A DNA stretch of 36,170 bases, from the NCBI GenBank assembly GCA_022843905.1, contig JALHMT010000057.1, positions 1 to 36,170 on the forward strand, given 5' to 3'. Below, piece by piece: positions 1 to 9,360 of this stretch. The stretch is from Rubrivivax sp. (GTDB lineage: Bacteria > Pseudomonadota > Gammaproteobacteria > Burkholderiales > Burkholderiaceae_C). Every line of letters begins with the position of its first letter. Within the stretch, counting starts at the first letter, position 1. The position numbers were made by a program, and so were the translations under genes. The notes beneath the pieces were generated by a model, which did no database searches, was not told the origin of the DNA, and saw only the letters and a list, made by a program, of their open reading frames with translations.

Positions 1-221
1 GACCCCTTGTTTGCCAACGGTTCATCTTTCCGAAGTCGCACTGTAGTTCGGATGCCGCGCCGGAGCGGGACGGCCCGCTTCTTCGAACTCAGGCTGCCGC
101 GGAAGGCCAGTTCGTAAGCGCCAGGCCAATACATGTCGATGCCTGCGGGCGCCACGTGTCCGCCCGCTCGGTTTGGGATCGCATGGCCATGGCCTGCCCG
201 ACACCTCGCCACAATCCCCCC

Positions 222-830
222 ATGCACATCGCCATCCTCACCTTCCCCGGCTTCAACGAACTCGACTCCTTCGTCGCCCTCGGCGTCCTGAACCGCATCA
301 AGAAGCCCGGCTGGCGCGTGACGCTGTGCTGCCCCGGGCCCACCGTCACCTCGATGAACGGCGTGGTGGTGCATGCGCAGTCTGCCTTGGCCGAGGTCGG
401 CGCCGCGGATGCGGTGCTGGTCGGCAGCGGCATCCAGACGCGCGAGGTGGTGGAAGACGCCGGCCTCATGGCGGCGCTGCGGGGACTGGACCCCGCGCGC
501 CAGCTGATCGGCGCGCAGTGCTCGGGCACGCTGGTGCTGGCCAAACTCGGCCTGCTGGGCGCCGTGCCGGCGTGCACTGACCTGACCACCAAGCCCTGGG
601 TGCAGGCCGCCAGCGTCGAGGTGCTGAACCAGCCGTTCTTCGCCGCGGGCAATGTCGCCACCGCCGGCGGTTGTTTCTCGGCCCCTTACCTCGCCGCCTG
701 GCTCATCGCGCGCCTGGAAGGCGAAGACGCCGCGCGCGCGGCCTTGCACTACGTGGCGCCGGTGGGTGAGAAGGACGACTACGTCGCCCGGGCCATGGGC
801 AACATCACGCCCTACCTGCCCCCGCGCTGA
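222..830 (+). CDS. DJ-1/PfpI family protein (class I glutamine amidotransferase-like)
   Basis: Protein of 202 residues that opens with the beta-strand MHIAILTFPGF typical of the DJ-1/PfpI fold. The nucleophile-elbow cysteine is C100 in the motif IGAQCSGTLVLA, followed by a strand and a loop ending in GGCFSAPYLAAWLI. Members of this family include chaperones, deglycase/hydratase-like enzymes and amidase-like proteins, and the sequence alone does not tell which applies. The size is that of a stand-alone single-domain member, with no AraC-type DNA-binding domain attached. I chose the ATG at 222 because the fold begins there; an in-frame start at 156 would add a 22-residue tail that looks like non-coding sequence. 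The gene stands alone, with the next gene about 170 bases downstream. The family call is firm; the reaction is unknown. Confidence 0.85.
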   Translation: MHIAILTFPGFNELDSFVALGVLNRIKKPGWRVTLCCPGPTVTSMNGVVVHAQSALAEVGAADAVLVGSGIQTREVVEDAGLMAALRGLDPARQLIGAQCSGTLVLAKLGLLGAVPACTDLTTKPWVQAASVEVLNQPFFAAGNVATAGGCFSAPYLAAWLIARLEGEDAARAALHYVAPVGEKDDYVARAMGNITPYLPPR

Positions 831-1001
831 GGCTGGGCTGTATCGGGCGGCGCTGCTGGGGCTGCCCCGTGCGTTGCGCTGTGAGGGCTGGCTGAGCCAA
901 CGCGGCTGAATCATCAGTCCAGGGGATGACAAGCCCCCGGCGCCGGGCCAGCCTGCGCGCTTGTCAACCACTGTCCGGTTGCCACCCAACCTCTTGCCCA
1001 C

Positions 1002-1514
1002 ATGGCCGAAGCGCGCCCGGCGTTCCCCTACACCGCGCCCACCAGCTACCTGGTGAAGTGGCTGGTGCTCAGCGGCGCCGTCGCGGTCTGGCAGGCCATC
1101 CTGTTGGTCAAGAGCCAGGACGGCTTCGTGACGTTCCAGTTCTTCGGGATCCCCGCAGGCAACGACACCCTGTCCATCGGCATCGCCTTCCTGTGCAACC
1201 TCGCCGGCGCGGCCGTCGTCGGGCTGGCCTGGGTGCGCAGGACCTCGTCCACCCGGCGCCTGGAATTCCACGACAGCTATCTGCTCGCGCCGGCGTCGCG
1301 CTGGCTGCTGTCCACGTATGAGCAGGTGATCGCCTACAAGAGCGTGTCGAAGCTGCAGGTCGTCAAGTCGGGCAGGAAGCGCGTGCTTCGCGTTCATCAC
1401 CGCGACGGGCGCCTCGACGTGCAGGAAGAGCTGATGTCGTCGCCCGGCGACTTCGACCGCTTCCACGCCCTGCTGGCCGGCCAGGTGGCGCGCCGGGTCG
1501 AGGGCCCTCGCTGA
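1002..1514 (+). CDS. hypothetical membrane protein with two helices and a cytoplasmic PH-like tail
   Basis: A 170-residue protein. Two hydrophobic segments (about residues 16-36 and 58-76) are separated by a short polar loop, then a soluble C-terminal part (about 80-165) is rich in short beta-like segments with many basic residues. This resembles bacterial PH-domain (bPH) membrane proteins, but I cannot assign a named family with confidence. It starts at the first ATG and is followed 60 bases later by another small membrane protein on the same strand, so the two may be cotranscribed. The function is unknown. Confidence 0.65.
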   Translation: MAEARPAFPYTAPTSYLVKWLVLSGAVAVWQAILLVKSQDGFVTFQFFGIPAGNDTLSIGIAFLCNLAGAAVVGLAWVRRTSSTRRLEFHDSYLLAPASRWLLSTYEQVIAYKSVSKLQVVKSGRKRVLRVHHRDGRLDVQEELMSSPGDFDRFHALLAGQVARRVEGPR

Positions 1515-1574
1515 GTGGCCCGCCGGCTGGGCGGCCAGGCGGTGGCAAAATTCAACACGCTGTAGGCGCGCGAC

Positions 1575-2216
1575 ATGGACGTCCTGGCACTGTTGTTCCT
1601 GATCGTGGCGGCTTGCCTGCTGATGCTCGTCGCCCCGGTGCTTCGGGTGCGCGAGTCGTCGCACCGGGCCGCCCATCGCAGCCTGATGATCCAGTCGCTG
1701 CCCTCGGTGCTCGCCGTGCTCTGGTGGAAGCTGGCGGTGTCCGGCGCACCGCCCTCGATGCCACCGGCCATGCCCGACATGGGCATCGCGCCCGCCCTGG
1801 CCTTCGGCCTGCAGCTGCTGGCCACGCCGCTGGCGCTGCGACATGCCACGGTGACGCCGGGCGCACGTGGCGTCTACACGGTGCTGTCGGCCATCGCCGC
1901 GATGAGCATGGTGGTGCTCTATGCCGCGGTGCAGACATTCTTGCCGCCGAGCGGCGATCGTTCGAAGTACGCCGCCCATGACCGGATCCGCAGCGCTTGC
2001 CTGTCGCTGAACAGCGGCAGGTTTCAGGGCCCGCGCGCTGATCTGGAAAAGTACTGCGACTGTGCCGGCCGCCGCGTGGTCGCGGAAGTCGGCCTCGACG
2101 CGCTTCGCAAGGCGCAGGCGAGCGGCGCGGACGCGGTGGATCAGGCACAGGTCGCGGTGGCGTTCCTGTCGGCACAAAGCAGTTGCGCGCAGGAGCATTT
2201 CGGCCAGAAGCAGTGA
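1575..2216 (+). CDS. hypothetical membrane protein with a cysteine-containing C-terminal region
   Basis: A 213-residue protein with hydrophobic segments at about residues 3-23, 38-55, 70-88 and 100-120. A soluble C-terminal region (about 125-213) follows, containing four cysteines, in ACLSL, YCDCAG and SSCAQ. The spacing of these cysteines suggests disulfides or metal binding in the periplasm, which is inference. No family is recognised. It is convergent with cheB, with about 115 bases between the two stops and no clear terminator hairpin in the gap. Confidence 0.6.
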   Translation: MDVLALLFLIVAACLLMLVAPVLRVRESSHRAAHRSLMIQSLPSVLAVLWWKLAVSGAPPSMPPAMPDMGIAPALAFGLQLLATPLALRHATVTPGARGVYTVLSAIAAMSMVVLYAAVQTFLPPSGDRSKYAAHDRIRSACLSLNSGRFQGPRADLEKYCDCAGRRVVAEVGLDALRKAQASGADAVDQAQVAVAFLSAQSSCAQEHFGQKQ

Positions 2217-2331
2217 CGCTCGTCTTCCTTTCGTCAGTGGACTGCCCCGTCCCGAGCTGTTCTCGTTGACGGCGGGCGGCCACCTGGCCAGCACACGCGG
2301 ACCGTCTACCGGGCGGCTGGCTGCTGCCGTC

Positions 2332-3384
2332 TCACCCCCGCTCGTCGAACTTCAGGATGCACCGCGCCACGCGTGACAGCGGCATCACGTCGTCCACCGC
2401 GCCGGCCTTGATGGCTTCCATCGGCATGCCGAAGACGACGCAGCTGGCTTCGTCCTGCGCCACGGTGCGTGCCCCGCGCTCGTGCATGTGCTTCATGCCG
2501 CGTGCGCCGTCGTTGCCCATGCCGGTCAGGATGATGCCCAGCGCATCGCGCCCGGCGCAGTCGGCCACCGAGTTGAACAGCACGTCGACCGACGGCTTGA
2601 ATCGGTTGACCGGCGGCCCGTCGGCCACCACGGCGTAATACTGTCCGCCCGACTTGCGCAGCTGCAGGTGCGAGCCGCCCGGGGCGATGAGGGCCAGCCC
2701 GCGTTCCATGCGGTCGCCGTCGCGCGCTTCGCGCACGTGCATCGCGCAGACGCCGTCCAGCCGCGTGGCGTACATCGCGGTGAAGTTCGGGGGCATGTGC
2801 TGCACGATGGCGATGCCCGGCGCGTCGGCCGGCAGTTCGGTCAGCACCGATTCGATGGCCAGCGTGCCGCCAGTGGAGCTGCCGATGGCCACGGGCTTGT
2901 TCATCGCCAGCGCGTGCAGGCCGGCCGGCTTGACGGCCGGCGCTGCCGTCGGCCGCGCGGTGCCCGCTGCCGCCCGCTGCTGCGGGCGCGAGCGGGCTGC
3001 CGCCTTCAGGTTCTGGATGATGTCGAGGCGCGAGTCCTCCAGGAACTGCTTGAGCCCCAGGCGTGGCTTGGCCACCACCGCGACGGCGCCGGCGGCCAGC
3101 GCGTCCAGCGCGATGTGGCTGCCGGCTTCGGTGAGCGTCGAGCAGATCACGGTGGGGATGGGCCGTTCGACCATCTGCTGGCGCAGGAAGCTCAGGCCGT
3201 CCATGCCGGGCATCTCGATGTCCAGCAGCAGCACGTCGGGCCGGCACTTGCGGATCATGGGGGCGGCGATCAGCGGGTTCGGCGCGGTGCCGGCCAGCTC
3301 GATCTCGGGGTCGCTGCCCAGCAGGTGGTGCAGCGCCTGGCGCATCACGGCCGAGTCGTCGACGGCGAAGACCTTGATGGTCAT
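2332..3384 (-). CDS. cheB: chemotaxis response regulator protein-glutamate methylesterase CheB
   Basis: CheB removes methyl groups from (and deamidates) chemoreceptor glutamates, resetting receptor sensitivity. The 350-residue protein has an N-terminal receiver (about 1-120) with the acidic pocket at D9/D10 and phospho-acceptor D55 in LLLDIEMPGMDG. An Ala/Pro/Arg-rich linker follows (about 125-160), then the CheB esterase domain. The catalytic triad is visible as S170 (IGSSTGG), H196 (IVQHMPPNF) and D292 (TGMGNDGARG). Length and architecture are normal. It is the last gene of the che operon, 25 bases after cheR, with a GGAA ribosome site before the ATG. It should counteract CheR and be phosphorylated by the CheA of the same operon. 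Confidence 0.97.
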   Translation of the reverse strand: MTIKVFAVDDSAVMRQALHHLLGSDPEIELAGTAPNPLIAAPMIRKCRPDVLLLDIEMPGMDGLSFLRQQMVERPIPTVICSTLTEAGSHIALDALAAGAVAVVAKPRLGLKQFLEDSRLDIIQNLKAAARSRPQQRAAAGTARPTAAPAVKPAGLHALAMNKPVAIGSSTGGTLAIESVLTELPADAPGIAIVQHMPPNFTAMYATRLDGVCAMHVREARDGDRMERGLALIAPGGSHLQLRKSGGQYYAVVADGPPVNRFKPSVDVLFNSVADCAGRDALGIILTGMGNDGARGMKHMHERGARTVAQDEASCVVFGMPMEAIKAGAVDDVMPLSRVARCILKFDERG

Positions 3385-3409
3385 GGCGTTTCCTGTGAAG
3401 GTGTTGGCG

Positions 3410-4213
3410 TCACGCAGCGCGCCGGTAGGCGCCGGGGCCCAGCGGCTGCAGCGGCACGCAGCTCGACAGCCGGCCCTCGGCCGTGCCGATGAAGAACAGC
3501 CCGCCGGGGCGCAGCTGGGCGGCCACGGCGTCCACCACGGCGGCCTTGGTGGGGGCGTCGAAGTAGATCAGCACGTTGCGCAGGAAGATGACGTCGAAGG
3601 GGCCGGGCACGTCGATGGTCTCGCACAGGTTCAGCCGGCCGAAGGCGACGCGAGAAGCCACCTCGTCGCGCAGGGCGACCTGGCCTTCGGCCTCGCCTTC
3701 GCCGCGCAGGCAGTGGCGTTTGAGCTGCTGCGGCGTCAGCTCGCGCAGCCGTTCGGCGGGGAACACGGCCTCTCTGGCCTCGCGCAGCACCTGATCACTG
3801 ATGTCGGTGGCCAGGACGGACCAGCCCGGCCGCGTGCGGCCCTGCATCTCCAGGTCGGTCAGCAGCATGGCGATGCTGTAGGCCTCGTCGCCGTAGGAGC
3901 AGGCCGCGCTCCAGGCGGCGATGCTGCGCGGCGGGCCCGACGACAGCTCGCGCTCCAGCAGATCGAAGTGCCGGCGCTCGCGGAAGAAGTAGGTCTCGTG
4001 GGTGGTCAGCAGGTCGACCGCGACCTGGAACTCGTCGGCATCGGCGCGGCCGCGGATGCGCGCCAGATAGGCCTCGTAGCCCGACAGCCCCAGCCGCTGG
4101 ATGCGCTGCCCCAGGCGCGAGGCGACCAGCGCCTTCTTGTGCGGCGGCAGCGACAGCCCGACCGCGCCATGCATCAACGCGGCGATCTCGCCGAAGGTGT
4201 CGTCGCTCAGCAT
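3410..4213 (-). CDS. cheR: chemotaxis protein-glutamate O-methyltransferase CheR
   Basis: CheR transfers methyl groups from S-adenosylmethionine to receptor glutamates. The 267-residue protein has the small helical CheR N-terminal domain (about 1-75) and the Rossmann-type methyltransferase domain. Recognisable motifs are THETYFFRERRHF, AACSYGDEAYSIAMLL for the SAM loop, LATDISDQVL for the acidic SAM ligand and FDVIFLRNVLIYFD. In the SAM loop the usual S/C-T-G-E-E reads S-Y-G-D-E, a mild deviation. I chose the ATG at 4213 because GAGGAG lies about seven bases upstream; a start at 4235 would place that site inside the gene. It sits between cheW (40-base gap) and cheB (25-base gap). Confidence 0.96.
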   Translation of the reverse strand: MLSDDTFGEIAALMHGAVGLSLPPHKKALVASRLGQRIQRLGLSGYEAYLARIRGRADADEFQVAVDLLTTHETYFFRERRHFDLLERELSSGPPRSIAAWSAACSYGDEAYSIAMLLTDLEMQGRTRPGWSVLATDISDQVLREAREAVFPAERLRELTPQQLKRHCLRGEGEAEGQVALRDEVASRVAFGRLNLCETIDVPGPFDVIFLRNVLIYFDAPTKAAVVDAVAAQLRPGGLFFIGTAEGRLSSCVPLQPLGPGAYRRAA

Positions 4214-4253
4214 CGGTCCGCTCCTCGCGTGTGCCACGACCCGGCCCGCGCCT

Positions 4254-4769
4254 TCATGCCATCTCGGCCTCGGCCGCGCGGTCGCACAGCCGGGCCATCT
4301 CCTCGACGTCGAGCGCGCGGTCGGGCTCGAGCAGGATCACGAAGCGCTGCCCGACCTTGCCGATGCCGCGGATGAACTCGCGCCGGATGGCGCTGCCGAA
4401 CTCCGGCGCCGGCTCGACGTCGCCGTCGGCCAGGCGGATGACCTCGCTGACGGCGTCGACCAGCAGGCCCAGCTCGATGCGCTCGCCGCCGCGCCGGGCG
4501 TCGAAGATCACGATGCAGCTCTTCTTGCCCAGCTGCGCCGACGGGCGGCCGAAGCGCGCGTTCAGGTCGACCACCGGCACCACCGCGCCGCGCAGGTTGA
4601 TGACGCCCCGCACGAAGCCGGGCATCAGCGGCACCGCCGTCATCGGGCCGCACTGGATGATCTCGCGCACGGTGCGGATGTCCATGCCGAACACCTCGCT
4701 GCCGAGCCAGAAGGTGAGCACCTGCGACAGCCGGTCGGGCACCGGGACGCCTGGGTGTGATTCGTTCAT
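4254..4769 (-). CDS. cheW: chemotaxis coupling protein CheW
   Basis: A 171-residue single CheW domain that links chemoreceptor tips to the kinase CheA. Typical CheW signatures are LTFWLGSEVFGMDIRTVREI, MPGFVRGVINLRGAVVPVVD with the conserved NLRG turn, and LGLLVDAVSEVIRL. The ATG at 4769 has a GGAG site six bases upstream. It begins 14 bases after the chemoreceptor gene, fitting their joint assembly in one signalling array. The C-terminus has a charged extension (DVEEMARLCDRAAEAEMA) beyond the core fold. Confidence 0.95.
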   Translation of the reverse strand: MNESHPGVPVPDRLSQVLTFWLGSEVFGMDIRTVREIIQCGPMTAVPLMPGFVRGVINLRGAVVPVVDLNARFGRPSAQLGKKSCIVIFDARRGGERIELGLLVDAVSEVIRLADGDVEPAPEFGSAIRREFIRGIGKVGQRFVILLEPDRALDVEEMARLCDRAAEAEMA

Positions 4770-4783
4770 CGGTCGCTCCGCGA

Positions 4784-7204
4784 TCAATAGGGCCGGAAGT
4801 TGCCGCGGCCGTTGGCCACCTGGCGCTCTGGTGCCGCCGTCGTCACCGGCCGCACGGCCGCGGCCAGCGGCTTGACGCCTCGTGATGCGGCACGCGGCGG
4901 CGAGTTCGGTGCACGGCGCTCCACCGGCGCCGCGGCCGCCGTGGTGGCCAGGCTGAAGAAGGCCATCGACTGCTGCAGCTGCCCGGCCTGGCCGGTCAAC
5001 TCCTCGGCGGTGGCTGCCAGCTCCTCGGAGGCCGAGGCGTTCTGCTGCGTGGCCTTGCTCAGCTGGCCCATGGCGCTGCCGATCTGCGTGACCGACTGGC
5101 TCTGCTCCTGCGACGCTGCGGCGATCTCCTGCACCAGCTCGCTGGTCTTCTGGATCGAGGGCACGATCTCGTCGAGCAGCTTGCCGGCGTGCTCGGCGGT
5201 CGAGACGCTGCTGCCGGCCAGGTCGCCGATCTCCTTGGCCGCTTCCTGGCTGCGCTCGGCCAGCTTGCGCACCTCGTCGGCCACCACCGCGAAGCCGCGG
5301 CCGTGATCGCCGGCCCGTGCCGCCTCGATGGCCGCGTTCAGCGCCAGCAGGTTGGTCTGGTAGGCGATGTCGTCGACGATTCCGATCTTCTGGGCGATCT
5401 GCTTCATCGCCGACACCGTCTGCGACACGGCGGCCCCGCCCTGGCCGGCCTCCTTGGCCGCCCGCGTGGCCATGCCGTCGGTGACCGTGGCGTTGTCGCT
5501 GTTCTGCGTGATCGAGGCCGACATCAGGTCGACCGAGGTCGTGGTCTCCTCCACCGAAGCGGCCTGCTCGCTGGCCGCCTGGGACAGGCTCTGCGCCGTG
5601 GCGCTGACCTGGTTGGCCGCGCCGATCAGCGCCTCGGCGGCGGCCTGCACCTCGTCGATCACCGAGGCCAGCTTCTCGCAGCTGGCGTTGGCGTCGTCCT
5701 TGATGCGCCCGAAGACGCCCTCGTAGTCGCTGTCGATGCGCTGGCCGAGGTCGCCGCTGGACAGCGCGGCCAGCACGCGGCCGACATCGCCGAAGATCAC
5801 GCTGGTGGTCTCGAGCAGCGAGTTGATGCCCTCGCAGAGCTGGCGCGGCGCGCCGGTCTTGCCTTCCAGCGGGATGCGCTGCTCCAGGTCGCCGGCCTTG
5901 GCCGCCTCGGCCACCGCCTGCGCCTGTCGAACGGCCTCGGCCAGCATGTCGGCGGCCCGCACCTGCGCGGTGATGTCGGTGGCGTACTTGACGACCTTGA
6001 AGGCGCGGCCGTCGGTGTCGAAGATCGGGTTGTACGAAGCCTGGATCCAGACCTCCTTGCCGCCCTTGCCGATGCGGCGGTAGCGCCCCCCGTCGTATTC
6101 GCCGCGGCCCAGGCGTTCCCAGAACTGCCGGTACTCGGCGCCGGCGCGCTCGGTCGGCTCGACGAACAGGCTGTGATGCTGGCCCTGGATCTCGGCCAGC
6201 GTGTAGCCCACGGTGGCCAGGAAGTTGTCGTTGGCCGTCAACACCTTGCCTTCGAGCGTGAACTCGATGACGGCCTGCGCCTTGCCGATGGCGGCCAGCT
6301 GGCTGCGCGCGTCGGCGGCCTGCAGCTGGGCGGCGGTGATGTCGGTGGCGAACTTCACCACCTTCGCCGGCCTGCCGTCCAGGCCCACCACCGGGTTGTA
6401 GCTGGCCTGGATCCACACCTCCTTGCCGCCCTTGCCGATGCGCTTGTATTGCCCGGCGTCGAACTCCCCGCGCCCCAGCTTGTCCCAGAAGAGCCGGTAG
6501 GCGGCGCTGTCGCGGGCGGCAGGATCGACGAACATGCTGTGGTGCTGGCCCCTGATCTCGTCCAGCGTGTAGCCCAGCACCGCCAGGAAGTTGGGGTTGG
6601 CGTGCAGCACGCGGCCGTCGAGCGTGAACTCGATGACCGCCTGCGACTTGCCGATCGCCTGCACCTGACCGCTCCACTCGGTGGCCTCCAGGCGCGCTGC
6701 CGTGACGTCGCTGGCCATCGACAGCACCTTGACGACGCGGCCGGCCTCGTCCTGCACGGGGGTGTAGCTGCCCTGCAACCAGACCTCGCGCCCGCCGCGC
6801 GCCAGGCGCCTGTAGACGTCGGCCTGCGGGCGGCCGGCCTGCAGCGCGGCCCAGAAGTCGCGGTCGCCGGTCGAGCGTGCCTGCTCGGGGTCCACGAACA
6901 GGCTGCGGTGCTTGCCCACGAGTTCGTCGGCCGCGTAGCCCATCAGCTGGCAGAAGTTGCCGTTGGCCTGCATCACGTGGCCCGCGGGGTCGTATTCAAC
7001 GCGCAGGTAGCGGCTGTCGACGGCCGCGACGATGCCGGCCGTGGCGGCCCGGTGGGACCGCAGCTCGTCCTCGGCGGCGGCCTGCGCGGCACGCAGCCGG
7101 ACGGTTTCCTGGCGAAGGTGTTCGAGCTCGATGCCGGCGAACATGCGGGCCAGGAAACCGGGTTCGGTGGCGTGAAGGTCTTCAGGGGTCTGGCGCGAGG
7201 ACAT
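4784..7204 (-). CDS. soluble methyl-accepting chemotaxis protein with three PAS domains
   Basis: An 806-residue chemoreceptor without any transmembrane segment, so a cytoplasmic sensor. After a short coiled N-terminus come three PAS domains (about 55-180, 182-300 and 302-420), each with the F..GYT..E..GQHHS.FV core. A HAMP-like linker (about 425-510) precedes the signalling hairpin, whose tip reads IAYQTNLLALNAAIEAARAG followed by GRGFAVVADEVRKLAERS. PAS2 and PAS3 share the identical run RIGKGGKEVWIQASYNP, a sign of recent internal duplication; PAS1 is more diverged. PAS domains of this Aer-like type often hold FAD or haem and sense redox or oxygen, which is inference here. The C-terminus lacks the NWETF-type tether for CheR/CheB. 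The ATG at 7204 overlaps the cheA stop as TGATG, and AAGGAG lies seven bases upstream. Confidence 0.93.
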   Translation of the reverse strand: MSSRQTPEDLHATEPGFLARMFAGIELEHLRQETVRLRAAQAAAEDELRSHRAATAGIVAAVDSRYLRVEYDPAGHVMQANGNFCQLMGYAADELVGKHRSLFVDPEQARSTGDRDFWAALQAGRPQADVYRRLARGGREVWLQGSYTPVQDEAGRVVKVLSMASDVTAARLEATEWSGQVQAIGKSQAVIEFTLDGRVLHANPNFLAVLGYTLDEIRGQHHSMFVDPAARDSAAYRLFWDKLGRGEFDAGQYKRIGKGGKEVWIQASYNPVVGLDGRPAKVVKFATDITAAQLQAADARSQLAAIGKAQAVIEFTLEGKVLTANDNFLATVGYTLAEIQGQHHSLFVEPTERAGAEYRQFWERLGRGEYDGGRYRRIGKGGKEVWIQASYNPIFDTDGRAFKVVKYATDITAQVRAADMLAEAVRQAQAVAEAAKAGDLEQRIPLEGKTGAPRQLCEGINSLLETTSVIFGDVGRVLAALSSGDLGQRIDSDYEGVFGRIKDDANASCEKLASVIDEVQAAAEALIGAANQVSATAQSLSQAASEQAASVEETTTSVDLMSASITQNSDNATVTDGMATRAAKEAGQGGAAVSQTVSAMKQIAQKIGIVDDIAYQTNLLALNAAIEAARAGDHGRGFAVVADEVRKLAERSQEAAKEIGDLAGSSVSTAEHAGKLLDEIVPSIQKTSELVQEIAAASQEQSQSVTQIGSAMGQLSKATQQNASASEELAATAEELTGQAGQLQQSMAFFSLATTAAAAPVERRAPNSPPRAASRGVKPLAAAVRPVTTAAPERQVANGRGNFRPY

Positions 7205-9360
7205 CAACGGGCTCCTTCAAGGGAATGACGGTCGGCAGACGGCGCGGCAGCCGTTGCGGACGAGGGGGACGATGGGTGGGACGGCGCGCGGGGCGGCGGG
7301 GAGGCCGGCCGTGCGCCTGCGGGTGGTGCCGAAGCCAGTTGCCCCAGCGTGTCGACGTCGACGATCAGCGCGACCTCGCCGGTCCCGAGGATCGACGAGC
7401 CGGAGATGCCGCGCAGGCCCCGCAAGAGGCGGCCCAGCGGTTTGATGACGGTCTGGTGCTGGCCGAGCAGGCCGTCGACGCGTACGCCGAAGCGCCGGGC
7501 GCCGCAGCGCACGACGACCACGCTGCCGCGCTCGGGCGCGGGCGAGTCCAGCGCATAGAGCTGGCGCAGGTCGATCACCGGCAGCAGCCTGCCGCGCAGA
7601 TCGACGCAGCCGCGGCCCTGGGTGTCGGCGGCGCTGGCCGCGGCGCGGCTGTCGATCACCTCGACCACCGACTCCAGCGGGAAGATGAAGCGCGAGGCGC
7701 CCACGCCGACCAGGAAGCCGTCGATGATGGCCAGGGTGAGCGGCAGACGGATCTCGATGCGGCTGCCCTGGCCTTCGACGCTCTCGATGGTGACCGAGCC
7801 GCGCAGCGCCTCGATGTTGCTGCGCACCACGTCCATGCCGACGCCGCGGCCGCTGAGGTTGGTGACGGTCTCGGCGGTCGAGAATCCGGGCTCGAAGATC
7901 AGCCGGTGGATCTCGTCGTCGGACTCGGGACGCACGCCCGGCGCCAGCAGGCCGCGCTGCCAGGCGCGCTGCAGCACCTTCTCGCGCTGGATGCCCCGTC
8001 CGTCGTCGCTGATGCGGATCAGGATGCTGCCCGATTCATGGCAGGCCGACAGGGTCAGCCGGCCCTGTGCTGGCTTGCCGGCCTCCTGCCGGTGCGCCGG
8101 CGTCTCCAGGCCGTGGTCCATCGCGTTTCGCACCAGGTGCATCAGCGGGTCGGCGATGCGTTCGACCACCGCCTTGTCCAGTTCGGTGTCGCCGCCGACG
8201 ATGTCCAGCGCGATGTCCTTGCCCAGCTCCGCCGCCGTGTCGCGCACCACGCGGCGAAAGCGTGCGAAGGTGTCGCCGATCGGCACCATGCGCAGCTTCA
8301 GCGTGCTGTTGCGGATGCCCTCGATCAGGCGCGTGATCTGCTGGTTGGCCTCGATCAGCCCGCGTTGCCGCGTCTGCCGCGCCAGCAACGACGCGCCGGC
8401 GCCGGCCACCACCAGTTCGCCGAGCAGGTTGATCACCTCGTCCAGGCGATGCGCATGGACCCGGATGTAGCCGCCCTCGTCGGCGGCGGCCGCCTCGCGG
8501 CGACGTGGTGTCGCCGGGGCGGCTGCCGTCGGGGTGGCAGGGTCGTCGCTCACCAGAGGGTCTTCCGGGGCATGACCGTCGTCCGGTGCAGCGCCGGCGA
8601 CCGGGTCGTCGATCGCCAGTTCCAGCGAATCCATCACGAACTGGAAGGCGCTCTCGAGGTCGGCACGTGGCTGGGCGCTGTGCAGCGCGAAACGCAGCCG
8701 GAGGTGGCAGGCCTCGGGGTCGATGACGTCCAGGCCGGGCACGGCGTCGCGGTCGCAGACGACGTCCTCGCAGCGGTCCATCTGCTCCAGGTAGGCCATC
8801 ATCGACAGGGGGTCCATGCCGTCGCGGAAGGTCTCGCAACCGAAGCGCACCGTCGCCTGGCATCGACGCGGGACCGCGGGCGACGCAGCGTCTGCCGGTG
8901 GTTCGTCGCTGCCGCCGGGCGCCTGGGCGCCATGGCCGGACGCGGCCTGGAGTTCGGCCACCAGGGCGCTGCGCTGCCGTGCGGCCTCGTCGCTGCCGGC
9001 GCCGAGGGCGGCGGCGTTGTGGCCGGTGGCGTTGGCCACGAGATCCCGGATGGCATCGTTGCTCTTCAGCAGCACGGTGCTGAGCGCCGGCGACAACTGC
9101 AGCCGGCCCTCGCGCAACAGGTCCAGCACGGTCTCGACGTGGTGGGTGAAGCCGACGAGCGCGTCCAGCCCGAACAGTCCCGCCGAGCCCTTGACGGTGT
9201 GCGCGCAGCGGAACAGCGCGTCGAGCAGCTCGTGGTCGGTGGGCGCGTCTTCCAGCTGCAGCAGCAACTGCTCGAAGGCGGACACCTGCTCGTTGGCCTC
9301 CTCGACGAAGGCGGGCAGCAGGTCGGCGACGAAGGTGTCGTCGAAAGGGGCGGCCATCAT
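7204..9360 (-). CDS. cheA: chemotaxis histidine kinase CheA
   Basis: The 718-residue autokinase of the pathway. An N-terminal Hpt domain carries the phosphorylated H54 in FRCAHTVKGSAGLFG. A less conserved middle region (about 160-260) and a Pro/Ala-rich linker follow, then the dimerisation helices (LDEVINLLGELVVAG) and the HATPase domain with N-box LVRNAMDHGLETP, G1 DDGRGI and G2 GRGVGMDVV. The CheW-like regulatory domain is at the end (about 570-690), followed by a Pro/Ser tail. The true start is the ATG at 9360, overlapping the stop of the STAS gene by four bases (ATGA), which indicates translational coupling; a longer in-frame extension upstream is not coding. No cheY lies nearby, so the phosphate acceptor for the motor is encoded elsewhere. 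Confidence 0.96.
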   Translation of the reverse strand: MMAAPFDDTFVADLLPAFVEEANEQVSAFEQLLLQLEDAPTDHELLDALFRCAHTVKGSAGLFGLDALVGFTHHVETVLDLLREGRLQLSPALSTVLLKSNDAIRDLVANATGHNAAALGAGSDEAARQRSALVAELQAASGHGAQAPGGSDEPPADAASPAVPRRCQATVRFGCETFRDGMDPLSMMAYLEQMDRCEDVVCDRDAVPGLDVIDPEACHLRLRFALHSAQPRADLESAFQFVMDSLELAIDDPVAGAAPDDGHAPEDPLVSDDPATPTAAAPATPRRREAAAADEGGYIRVHAHRLDEVINLLGELVVAGAGASLLARQTRQRGLIEANQQITRLIEGIRNSTLKLRMVPIGDTFARFRRVVRDTAAELGKDIALDIVGGDTELDKAVVERIADPLMHLVRNAMDHGLETPAHRQEAGKPAQGRLTLSACHESGSILIRISDDGRGIQREKVLQRAWQRGLLAPGVRPESDDEIHRLIFEPGFSTAETVTNLSGRGVGMDVVRSNIEALRGSVTIESVEGQGSRIEIRLPLTLAIIDGFLVGVGASRFIFPLESVVEVIDSRAAASAADTQGRGCVDLRGRLLPVIDLRQLYALDSPAPERGSVVVVRCGARRFGVRVDGLLGQHQTVIKPLGRLLRGLRGISGSSILGTGEVALIVDVDTLGQLASAPPAGARPASPPPRAPSHPSSPSSATAAAPSADRHSLEGAR

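Noticed and set aside
1..221. Possible gene upstream of the DJ-1-like protein
   Set aside because: Short frames on both strands lack any family pattern or ribosome site; I see nothing supportable there.
2654..4375. Plus-strand frame of 573 codons opposite cheB and cheR
   Set aside because: No domain pattern and fully covered by two well-defined minus-strand genes.
5189..7228. Long plus-strand open frame of 679 codons opposite the chemoreceptor gene
   Set aside because: It mirrors the GC-rich codon pattern of the minus-strand gene and shows no family motif; a shadow frame.
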